Position numbers and translations under genes: made by a program
Part shown: positions 1-7,159 of the stretch, piece after piece
Numbering within the stretch: the stretch's first letter is position 1
Layout: the number at the start of each line of letters is the position of its first letter
Notes under the pieces: generated by a model
Databases searched by the model: none
Told to the model about the DNA's origin: nothing
The model's input: only the letters and a program-made list of their open reading frames with translations
Origin: Thermosynechococcaceae cyanobacterium MS004
Lineage (GTDB): Bacteria; Cyanobacteriota; Cyanobacteriia; Thermosynechococcales; Thermosynechococcaceae
Direction: 5' to 3'
Assembly (NCBI GenBank): GCA_022402525.1
Contig: JAKRSB010000004.1
Location: 1 to 61,052, forward strand
DNA: 61,052 nucleotides

Positions 1-1762
1 GGTCTAGGGTAGGCCGATGCCCCACGCTTAAGTAGGTAATGCCGGAGCTTTGAAGCTGCTCGTAGAGGAGGGCTTCGTTTTGGGTATCGAGGGCGCTGGT
101 GGCTTCGTCTAGGATGGCGTAGGCGGGCTGGTTGAGCAGGAGACGTGCAAAGATGAGGCGCTGCTGTTCGCCGAGAGATAAGACTTCTGACCAGTCTTGC
201 TCTGTGTCAAATCCACCGTGCTGCTCCTGAAGATTGGCAAGGTTGACACGCGCTAAAATCTCCTGGAGCTGGGCTTCTGCCATCTCGACCCCTAGTTTTG
301 GGTAGAGAATCTGATCGCGGAGCGTCCCCAGAATCATGTAGGGGCGCTGGGGCAAAAACAGCATGTCCGAGAGGGGCGGACGCTTTACCTTCCCGCTGCC
401 CGTCTGCCATAACCCTGCGATCGCTCTGAGTAAAGAGCTTTTACCGCAGCCACTTGGCCCTTTGACCAGTAGACCCTCTCCAGGTAAAAGCTGAAGGGAG
501 AGCTGCTTGATGAGGGTGCGCTGACGGTTGGGCGTCTGTAGCGTCATAGACTCTAGGGCAAGCATTGCCGCTGTCTCGGTTTGAATTGTAGAGGTTGGAA
601 TCGTAGAGATTGGGGGCGCTGCAATGGCCGGAAGGACTTGCGGCTCGCTCTGGTCAGCTTGTAGCCCATCGAGCGGCACCATTAAACTCTGCTCCCCTTG
701 GGACTGTTCAGTGATGGGCTGCTCTTGAGTCGGCTGATCAAGCGCGCTAGAGAAGGAGAAGAGGCGCTGTACGCCTGCTCCAAAGGTTGCCAGGGACTGA
801 AAGCGCGCCACAATGAGGTTTAGGGAAAAGAAGACCCGAATAAAGGCACCCTGGGCTTCAGATACTTTGCCAACCTCTAGTTCCCCCGCAAAGATGCCAG
901 GGGCAACGACGATCGCCGGCAAAATAAAGGGGATAAATTCATAGGCATTGCTGAAGGCATTCAGGTTTAACTCCCAAAATAAAAGGCGCTTGAAGTTATC
1001 AAAAACTTGGCTAAAGCGACCCTTGAGCTGCTCCGCTTCGCGTCCTTCTCCCTGATAAAAGGCGATCGCTTCGGCATTCTCGCGCACGCGCACCAGACCA
1101 AAGCGGAAATCCGCTTCTTTTTTGATCTGGTCAAAGTTAAGCTGCACCAGCTTTTTGCCAAAAATCCCCACGGTGGCTAGGGTGCCGACCAGCGCATACA
1201 GCACCAAAAATACAATGAGGGACTTTGAAATACTCCACAGCACCCCGCCAAAGGCTGCGATCGCCAAGAGGGAATCGACAACCGCTAGAAGCAGCGTTAA
1301 AGACTCCTGGGTAAAGCTTTTGACATCTTCTGCAATTCGCTGGTCAGGGTTGTCTATTTGGGCCTCAGAATTAGCTCCAGTATTGGCTTCAGCGTGGTTC
1401 ACCCGATAGAACGCACGGTTTTCAAAATAGCGATCCATCACATAGTTTGTGAGCCAGTTGCGCCACTTTAGACCCAGCCGATCGCGCAGGTACACATAGC
1501 CTGCAAAAAGGGGCGCATAAATCACCAAAACCCCCGCAAATACCACAATGACCTGCCAGAATCGGGCCTCATCCTGTGCGGAAAGTGCGGAGATTAGCGC
1601 CCCTCGCTGGTTATTCAGCACCACGCTGAGTCCGGTGTAGCCCAAAGACAGCACAACCACCAATAGCAATAGGCCCCGCACCCGCCATTTTTGGTCGCCC
1701 ACCCAGAAGGGCTTGGCGATCGCCCAGAACTGCTGGGGTAGATTTAAATTAAGTTGTTCCAT
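1..1762 (-). CDS. ABC transporter, fused permease and ATPase (SbmA/YddA-like), 3' end cut by window
   Basis: The reading frame opens with ATG at 1760-1762 and runs without a stop to base 1, so about 587 residues are visible and the C-terminus lies outside. The N-terminal half has several hydrophobic helices (about residues 25-330), typical of the ABC_membrane_2 permease. The C-terminal half is an ATPase domain with Walker A GPSGCGKSS (about residue 436), signature LSLGEQQR, Walker B YAILDEATSALD and the H-loop VGHRPT. This half-transporter layout, likely working as a homodimer in the inner membrane, matches the SbmA/BacA/YddA family; the substrate cannot be read from sequence. A linker around residues 335-385 is rich in Gln, Glu, Ser and Thr. 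No operon partner is visible. Confidence 0.9.
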   Translation of the reverse strand, partial: MEQLNLNLPQQFWAIAKPFWVGDQKWRVRGLLLLVVVLSLGYTGLSVVLNNQRGALISALSAQDEARFWQVIVVFAGVLVIYAPLFAGYVYLRDRLGLKWRNWLTNYVMDRYFENRAFYRVNHAEANTGANSEAQIDNPDQRIAEDVKSFTQESLTLLLAVVDSLLAIAAFGGVLWSISKSLIVFLVLYALVGTLATVGIFGKKLVQLNFDQIKKEADFRFGLVRVRENAEAIAFYQGEGREAEQLKGRFSQVFDNFKRLLFWELNLNAFSNAYEFIPFILPAIVVAPGIFAGELEVGKVSEAQGAFIRVFFSLNLIVARFQSLATFGAGVQRLFSFSSALDQPTQEQPITEQSQGEQSLMVPLDGLQADQSEPQVLPAIAAPPISTIPTSTIQTETAAMLALESMTLQTPNRQRTLIKQLSLQLLPGEGLLVKGPSGCGKSSLLRAIAGLWQTGSGKVKRPPLSDMLFLPQRPYMILGTLRDQILYPKLGVEMAEAQLQEILARVNLANLQEQHGGFDTEQDWSEVLSLGEQQRLIFARLLLNQPAYAILDEATSALDTQNEALLYEQLQSSGITYLSVGHRPTLD

Positions 1763-1942
1763 CGCGGGATAAGCTCTGAGATTCGGACAAGGGTAGCCCC
1801 AGGGAATCTCTAGCTTATCTTGTTCGCCCTAAAGGCATGTATGGGGCGCTCTTGGGCATAAGTGCGAAAAAATGAATTGCCCCCACGCTTCAAGCTTTCT
1901 TCTTCCTAGAAGAAAAGCAGAAGCCACCAAAAATCAGGGTTG

Positions 1943-1985
1943 TAAGCCCCTCTCCCAAAGACAAGAGGGTTGGGGGGAGGGGCTT
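1943..1985. repeat. Fragment of the dispersed GC-rich repeat, forms a hairpin
   Basis: Arms reading TAAGCCCCTCTCCC and GGGGGAGGGGCTTA face each other around a short loop. The sequence matches the left hairpin of the MITE-like element found complete at 5342, 21294 and 56074. It lies just past the stop of the minus-strand SYLF gene and could help end transcription there. No T-tract is seen. Confidence 0.6.
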
Positions 1986-2030
1986 AAGATTAGATAGATC
2001 CAAGATTCAAATCATCGAATTTGCGCGGGT

Positions 2031-2744
2031 CTAAAACGGTCTTAAGACCCCTGCTTCTGCCTGCTCCAAAACATCTCTTAGTGACTCAACCACCGGGGGT
2101 GCGGTGATGAAGGGGTCATTAAAGATTTGACGCGCAGATAATTGCTTGCCGTAAAATTTGCTGTTGCGCTTATTGTCAAACCCTAGCTCCGTCCCCTCTA
2201 GGGATAGCCCACCAAATAACCCGCTGCTGCGGGCATAGGTATACACGGGCGCATTATTAAACCCTCTGGCAGAATTTACAGGGGATGATTCAATAGGGCC
2301 AGCAGTCCCAGACACGCTGCCCCCTAGCCGAAAGGAACCCGTCAAAAACTTCTGAATGGCCTCTCTGCTCTTAAAGACCATCACAATATCCGTGGACTTT
2401 GCACCAAACTGGAGTCCAACACTGCCTGCCGTGAGGCTGACGAATGCCGGATTACTCCAAGGCCCGTCTGGTTCGCGCACCACCATGACCCCTGTTCCTC
2501 TGGTGCCGCCAAAAAAGAAACCCGCACGTAGAACATCGGGTATAATCACGATCCCCTGGCTTTCTTCTAACAGCCTGCGGGGAATACGGCTGTTGGAATC
2601 AACCATAATTTCTTCAAAAACTTTGGCAGCTTTCTCAACGGTCTTTTCCGTGCGGGAAGCCGCATCACTCGGCAAAGGGGAAGCTATCCCGCTTGCCACA
2701 ACCATTGGGAGCACAATCCAAGTATTCAATTTCGCTACATTCAT
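2031..2744 (-). CDS. SYLF/YSC84 domain lipid-binding protein, exported
   Basis: A 237-residue protein. The start is the ATG (MNVAKL) placed 8 nt after AGGAG; an in-frame GTG lies 3 codons upstream. A signal peptide of about 28 residues ends near SDAAS. The rest fits the SYLF (YSC84) domain: a helical lead (EKAAKVFEEIM), then ESQGIVIIPDVLRAGFFFGG, TRGTGVMVVR and SLTAGSVGLQFGAKSTD. Eukaryotic SYLF domains bind phosphoinositides; in bacteria the role is unknown, and a periplasmic or envelope lipid-linked function is an inference. It is a single gene, with no obvious functional link to its neighbours. Confidence 0.88.
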   Translation of the reverse strand: MNVAKLNTWIVLPMVVASGIASPLPSDAASRTEKTVEKAAKVFEEIMVDSNSRIPRRLLEESQGIVIIPDVLRAGFFFGGTRGTGVMVVREPDGPWSNPAFVSLTAGSVGLQFGAKSTDIVMVFKSREAIQKFLTGSFRLGGSVSGTAGPIESSPVNSARGFNNAPVYTYARSSGLFGGLSLEGTELGFDNKRNSKFYGKQLSARQIFNDPFITAPPVVESLRDVLEQAEAGVLRPF

Positions 2745-2795
2745 CACACACACTCCTACCTTAAGAGACAGTTTTGGAAAGGGCTGCTTCAGCCA

Positions 2796-2837
2796 GCTAG
2801 ATTTAACCCGCTAGGTTTAAGCAGTTAGGTCTAACCC
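2796..2837. repeat. Three 14-bp tandem repeats upstream of the SYLF gene
   Basis: The units GCTAGATTTAACCC, GCTAGGTTTAAGCA and GTTAGGTCTAACCC sit head to tail in the spacer upstream of the SYLF gene. The rest of the spacer to 3053 shows nothing further. This is one of many 13-16 bp period arrays in the window. Confidence 0.8.
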
Positions 2838-3053
2838 GTCAAGCTGCCGCCCCAGACCTTCCCTAACGGCAACTTGTTCCAGCGCTGGTTTCTGCACCTA
2901 GATTCCAGCGTTGGTGTCTAGGTTTAGGAAACCTCATGGGAAAGTCACGCTGATCTTAATGCGGGTGTGTCACTTTGTGGTAAAAGCGCAAGAATTCCAT
3001 CTACTTTTTTTGGCGATGCCCAGATCAAGATGTCCAGATAAACCTGGGCGATC

Positions 3054-4508
3054 TTAAATCGCAGGCCGCCAAGTCCCATGAAAACTCACGGCGATCGCTC
3101 CTGGGAGCGCAAGGCGACAGACGGGTTCATCTCCAAGGCGATGACTCTCATACACCCAAACCTCACTGGCATGATGTTGGGCGTCATAGATGATGGTCAG
3201 CACCCAGCCCTGATGGGGCTGATGGGGGTTTGGGGCAAAGATCGGTTCGCTGGGATAGCGTTGTGTCCCCAGATTGGCGAGGGTTAAGGTGTCCTGAGTA
3301 TGGTCAAAACAGGCGATCGCATCAAACAGATCCGTGGTGCGGTTGTGGTCTGAATGCGTACTGAGAAAGGTATACCGGCCTGGGCTGCCCGCTGCTGCCG
3401 GAGACACCACCGGAAACTCACAGATGCGGTCATGCAGGCGGTGCGCTTCTGCCACTTCAGCCGTCTGGGGGTTGACCCGTAAGCGCCAGAGCGTTCCGGG
3501 GGCATCGGTTTTAGGCTGACCGGAAGGCACTTCTTTCAAAAATTGATTGGTTTGGAAATCTGCATAGCGCACCACATCCACCACAATCTGGCCGTCGGCG
3601 TCTACAAAACTATTCCCAAAGTGCCACTGAAACCAGGGGTCGACTTCACGTTGCTGAAGCAGCTCTAGCGTTTCTCGATTAATCACCATAACCTGAGTGC
3701 CCCGCTTAGGCTGCCAGCGGAGCGCTTCGCTGTAGCCCTGCCAACCCAGCAGCAGCGGCAATACCTCCAGATAGACGGGCGAAATGAAAAAGACAAGGTA
3801 AGGCCCCGCCAGCACAAAGTCGTGGACTAAGGGGGTGCCCTGGAGCGGGATTTTATTCTGACGCAGCAGCTTACCTCGGCGATCGCAGTGATACAGGTTC
3901 AGCAAAGACTGTCGCCCTGGCTGAATGCCAAAGTTATAGATTTCACCCGTCTGCGGATCAACCTTCGGATGTGCGGAAAAGGTTTGACTTGCCTCCAATC
4001 CCTGAAGATCGTCCATCCCGATGGTCTCTAGGGTCTGTAGATCCAGCGCGTGGGGCAATCCACCTTCCCAGAGCGCCAGCAGCCGATCTTCTAGGGCAAG
4101 GACGGAAGTATTGGCCGCATTTTTAGGGGACAGGGAAGACTCTCCCTGCGATCGCCGCCAGAAGGGTGTAGCCCGTCGCCCAAATCCGCTAAACCGAAAG
4201 GCTCCGGCCTTTTCTTCTGCAAGATATCCAGCGGTCTGGACGCGCCGATAGGCCCCTTGGGCAGCCTCCCCATCAAAATGGACGCCCAGCACCGCACCGT
4301 CCCCATCAAACCAGTGGGTAATCCGCTCTCCCTGGCGCTCAAAAAGCGATGGGCCATTGCGGTAGAGACTTCCCCGCAGACCTGCGGGCACCTGACCTGA
4401 AATGACGCGCAGGGGCGTTAACGGGAATTCTTGAATGGGCTGCGTAAAGGCGCTAGACCAGTGGGCTGCTGCCGATTTTGGGCTAGATTTCTGCTGCGAT
4501 ACAGTCAT
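3054..4508 (-). CDS. Carotenoid oxygenase (RPE65/apocarotenoid 15,15'-oxygenase family)
   Basis: A 484-residue protein, close to the length of the cyanobacterial apocarotenoid oxygenase. The four iron-binding histidines are visible at about H180 (TFSAHPKVD), H229 (LVHDF), H296 (QWHFGNS) and H477 (SFHGTW), with the family motifs LRGSLYRNGPS and HWFDGDG near the N-terminus. These non-haem iron enzymes cleave a carotenoid or apocarotenoid double bond with O2, making retinal-type aldehydes; the exact substrate here is inferred. The start is firm: AAGGAGGG lies 3 nt before ATG. It is divergent from a PadR regulator across a perfect 20-bp palindrome, so repression by that PadR protein is likely. 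Confidence 0.93.
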   Translation of the reverse strand: MTVSQQKSSPKSAAAHWSSAFTQPIQEFPLTPLRVISGQVPAGLRGSLYRNGPSLFERQGERITHWFDGDGAVLGVHFDGEAAQGAYRRVQTAGYLAEEKAGAFRFSGFGRRATPFWRRSQGESSLSPKNAANTSVLALEDRLLALWEGGLPHALDLQTLETIGMDDLQGLEASQTFSAHPKVDPQTGEIYNFGIQPGRQSLLNLYHCDRRGKLLRQNKIPLQGTPLVHDFVLAGPYLVFFISPVYLEVLPLLLGWQGYSEALRWQPKRGTQVMVINRETLELLQQREVDPWFQWHFGNSFVDADGQIVVDVVRYADFQTNQFLKEVPSGQPKTDAPGTLWRLRVNPQTAEVAEAHRLHDRICEFPVVSPAAAGSPGRYTFLSTHSDHNRTTDLFDAIACFDHTQDTLTLANLGTQRYPSEPIFAPNPHQPHQGWVLTIIYDAQHHASEVWVYESHRLGDEPVCRLALPGAIAVSFHGTWRPAI

Positions 4509-4538
4509 AAACCCTCCTTGGGATTCTTCTTAAGCGTA

Positions 4539-4608
4539 ACAGGCTTAAATTTACAGGCTCAAACTTATAGGCTTAAACTCAGCGGCTCAAGCTCCTATGC
4601 TCAAAGCC
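4539..4608. repeat. Five imperfect 14-bp tandem repeats
   Basis: Successive 14-bp units begin at 4539, 4553, 4567, 4581 and 4595 (for example ACAGGCTTAAATTT, ACAGGCTCAAACTT, ATAGGCTTAAACTC). The array lies between the carotenoid oxygenase start and the PadR palindrome, so it would fall in the oxygenase leader or promoter. Confidence 0.85.
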
Positions 4609-4610
4609 GA

Positions 4611-4658
4611 ATATTCAACAAAGTGCATATACTAATTAATATGCACTTTGTTGAATAT
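4611..4658. promoter_or_regulatory. Perfect 20-bp inverted repeat, probable PadR operator
   Basis: The left arm ATATTCAACAAAGTGCATAT (4611-4630) and its exact reverse complement (4639-4658) flank the 8-bp spacer ACTAATTA. It sits between two divergent genes, 150 nt before padR and 103 nt before the carotenoid oxygenase. PadR proteins bind dyad sites holding TGCAT/ATGCA-type half-sites near their own promoters. A bidirectional terminator is less likely because both genes point away from it. Confidence 0.65.
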
Positions 4659-4807
4659 GTCAAGTGGTGAATATCGCCGCTAGAATTAATCCAGGATTAA
4701 TGGGAAGCTAAGCAGATCATTGCGCCCTCGTGGATAGTCCTGGGCGGGATTCAAGGGATGGACGGGCTTGAGTTCCGGGATGGAGTTCGTTGTGAAAAGG
4801 AAGCAGT

Positions 4808-5404
4808 ATGAGTTTGGCTTACGCCATTTTGGCCGCGCTCTCCTGTAAAGAAAGCAGCGGTTACGACCTAGCCAAGCGATTTGATGAGTCGGTGGGCTAC
4901 TTTTGGTCAGCAACCCACCAGCAGATCTATCGGGAACTGCGGCAGCTAGAGGATAAATCATGGATTGAAAGCCACACCATTGAGCAGTCCGATCGTCCCA
5001 ATAAAAAAATGTTTTGCCTGACGCCCCTCGGTCAGCAAGAAATGATGGACTGGATTGCACAGCCCAGCAAATCGAGTAAGCACAAGGAGGAAATTCTGGT
5101 TAAGCTCTTTGCAGGGGGGCTTGTTGAGCCTCAGCTCCTCCAGGAAGAGCTGTTAAGAACGCGCGCTAGCCATCAGCAGCAGCTCCAGACCTATCAGGCG
5201 ATCGCAGATCAGTATTTCCCAGATCCAGAGCCGCTCCCGTTCGCGATAAAGTGCCAGTACCTCACCCTACGCCAAGGTATTCGCCACGAAACCGCCTGGG
5301 TTGAGTGGTGTGATGAAGCCCTCAGCGCGCTAAATTTACGTGGTTTCCATGATGCCCTTGAAGCCCCTCACCCCAAACCCCTCTCCCAAAGGCGAGGGGC
5401 TTAA
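4808..5404 (+). CDS. PadR family transcriptional regulator
   Basis: A 198-residue protein. The N-terminal winged helix is clear: LAYAILAALSCKESSGYDLAKR, then a long helix FWSATHQQIYRELRQLEDKSW and the wing with KMFCLTPLGQQE. The C-terminal half (about 95-180) is the helical PadR dimerisation region, ending in ETAWVEWCDEAL. AAGGA precedes the ATG. The last ~20 residues (ending PHPKPLSQRRGA) and the stop are encoded by an inserted copy of the dispersed MITE-like repeat, so the native C-terminus has been replaced. It probably senses a small ligand and represses the divergent carotenoid oxygenase and itself. It is paralogous to the PadR gene at 11806. Confidence 0.9.
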   Translation: MSLAYAILAALSCKESSGYDLAKRFDESVGYFWSATHQQIYRELRQLEDKSWIESHTIEQSDRPNKKMFCLTPLGQQEMMDWIAQPSKSSKHKEEILVKLFAGGLVEPQLLQEELLRTRASHQQQLQTYQAIADQYFPDPEPLPFAIKCQYLTLRQGIRHETAWVEWCDEALSALNLRGFHDALEAPHPKPLSQRRGA

Positions 5405-5486
5405 GAAGCTTGATTTTTAAGCCCCTCCTTCTCCCTAGGGAGAAGGAGGATGGGAGGATGAGGGGCGGTTGTTTCTGGTCGACCTC
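5342..5486 (+). mobile_element. MITE-like element, copy 1 (overlaps 3' end of padR)
   Basis: About 145 bp. Core order: GCCCCTCACCCCAAACCCC, a GAGGGG hairpin, AAGAAGCTTGATTTTT, a second hairpin with CCTTCTCCC/GGGAGAAGG, then GAGGGGCGGTTGTTT and a right end CGACCTCACGT. It aligns end to end with the copies at 21294 and 56074. The left end (GGTTTCCATGATG) is diverged from the GAGTTCGATGATG of the other copies. It has no coding capacity. Confidence 0.75.
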
Positions 5487-5494
5487 ACGTTAAA

Positions 5495-5553
5495 TCTAAA
5501 AGCCAAAAATCTAGAAGCATCAAGTCTAAAAGCCCAAAATCTGGAGCAAGACG
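5495..5553. repeat. Two copies of a 30-bp direct repeat
   Basis: TCTAAAAGCC begins at 5495 and again at 5525, with similar sequence following (AAAAATCTAGAAGC versus CAAAATCTGGAGC). The 30-bp spacing is twice 15. It lies in the spacer after the MITE and before the end of rsmB. Confidence 0.55.
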
Positions 5554-5659
5554 TTTTTGCTCAAGACGCAACGTCATCACCCAACGCCTCGGCCTAATTT
5601 CCAGCCATAGGCTTACGGGAAAAGGCAACCAGCGTTAAGTGCTGTAATGACCCAGCGGC

Positions 5660-7051
5660 TCAGCTCCCCTGCCGAAGCCGCACCATAAAAAAGCCGTCCA
5701 TGTTTTGCTGATGGGGCCAGATTTTAATCCAGCCCTGGTCAGACTGCAAAGATGATAGGAACTCCTCTGGCGCTGGGCGATCAATGTGCCAGTGAGAGTT
5801 TTCTGCTAAAAAGCGCTCGACCACAGCCTCATTTTCTTGAGGGTGTAGCGTGCAGGTAGCATAGACCAAAATTCCATCGGGCTTGACATGCTGAGCAGCG
5901 GCGCTCAGCAGTTGGCTTTGTAGGGCGCAGAGTTCCTGTACCGTTTCTGGGGTTTGTCGCCAGCGTGCATCGGCATGGCGGTGTAGGGTACCCAGTCCAG
6001 AGCAAGGAGCATCCAGCAGAACCGCATCAGCCAAGGGAATCTCAGCAGAGAGCGATCGCCCATCTCCCTGCCAGATATTGACTGCCGCGCTGATCTGGAG
6101 CCGATCGAGGTTTTGCTGGAGACGCTTGAGGCGGGACGCAGTGCGATCGCAGGCCCAAACTTTTCCCTGCCCCTGCATCAGCTCAACCAGATGGGCAGTC
6201 TTGCCACCCGGTGCCGCGCAAAGGTCAATCACCACCATACCGGACTGGGGATTCAGCAAATGGCCCACGAGCTGAGCGCTGGCCTCCTGCACCATCCACC
6301 ATCCTTCTTGGTACCCCGGTAATTTGGGAATAGCCCCAGGATTTCCCACCATTCGCAGGGCTTGGGGAGAGGGGAGCGCTACCGTCTCAATCCCTTGAGT
6401 AGCAAAGGCAGCCTGTACCGTTTCGCGGTCTGTTTGCAGCGGGTTAATACGCAGGTCTAGGGTAGGGGGTTGATTGAGGGTGATGCAAAGCTGTTCGGCA
6501 GCTTCTAGTCCGAGGCTGTCTGTCCAGGTTTTGACAATCCAGTCCGGGTAGCTGTGCAGAATACCGAGGCGCTCGATTGGATTGGCGCTGTCAGCCGTCA
6601 GCAGGGCAAGCGGATCGCCCTTTTCTTGAAGCCGCAGGTACTGCCGCAGTAGCCCGTTGACAAACCCAGAAAGTCCGCTTAGTCGATTTTGCTTTAGCAG
6701 CTCTACGGTTGTATTCACCGCTGCCGAGGGGGGGATTTGCGCTAAATACCGAAGCTGATATAGCCCCAAGTGCAGAATGGTTCTGACATCTGGGGCTTGG
6801 CCGCTAGCGGGCTTTTTGGCGAGTTGGGTAATGAGGGCATCCAGCGATCGCAGGCGTCGCACACACCCATAGACTAGCTCCGTGAGGAGCCGCCGATCTG
6901 CATCGGTGAGCGTATGCTTTGCCAGACTGCGCTCAAGCGCCACATCAGCAAATGCACCTTTATGCACCGCTTTCAGCGCTTGAAAAGCCAATTGGCGACC
7001 AGATGGTTGCGCAGATTTTTGAGCAGATTGTTGCACAAGCACAGAATTCAT
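5660..7051 (-). CDS. rsmB: 16S rRNA (cytosine-967-C5)-methyltransferase RsmB/Sun
   Basis: A 463-residue protein of the usual RsmB length. The N-terminal 150 residues form the NusB-like RNA-binding domain (ALERSLAKHTLTDADRRLLTELVYG). The methyltransferase domain has the SAM loop DLCAAPGGKT (about residue 277), motif IV DAPCSGLG (about 349) and motif VI YATCTL (about 395); these contain the two cysteines needed for C5 methylation. It should methylate C967 of 16S rRNA in the cytoplasm. No strong Shine-Dalgarno is seen before the ATG. It is followed on the same strand by no close gene; clpB lies upstream, 108 nt away. Confidence 0.93.
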   Translation of the reverse strand: MNSVLVQQSAQKSAQPSGRQLAFQALKAVHKGAFADVALERSLAKHTLTDADRRLLTELVYGCVRRLRSLDALITQLAKKPASGQAPDVRTILHLGLYQLRYLAQIPPSAAVNTTVELLKQNRLSGLSGFVNGLLRQYLRLQEKGDPLALLTADSANPIERLGILHSYPDWIVKTWTDSLGLEAAEQLCITLNQPPTLDLRINPLQTDRETVQAAFATQGIETVALPSPQALRMVGNPGAIPKLPGYQEGWWMVQEASAQLVGHLLNPQSGMVVIDLCAAPGGKTAHLVELMQGQGKVWACDRTASRLKRLQQNLDRLQISAAVNIWQGDGRSLSAEIPLADAVLLDAPCSGLGTLHRHADARWRQTPETVQELCALQSQLLSAAAQHVKPDGILVYATCTLHPQENEAVVERFLAENSHWHIDRPAPEEFLSSLQSDQGWIKIWPHQQNMDGFFMVRLRQGS

Positions 7052-7159
7052 AGCCAGGGCATTCCACGGATTCTCAATCCACGGATCGGCGTGGAATAGG
7101 TTCAGATCAACTCGACCCTCACGCCGGATGGCCGTAGAGGTTCGCCCAACGGCTCAAGC

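Noticed and set aside
2356-2814. 152-codon plus-strand ORF over the SYLF gene
   Set aside because: Antisense to a protein with clear SYLF motifs and signal peptide; no motifs or ribosome site of its own.
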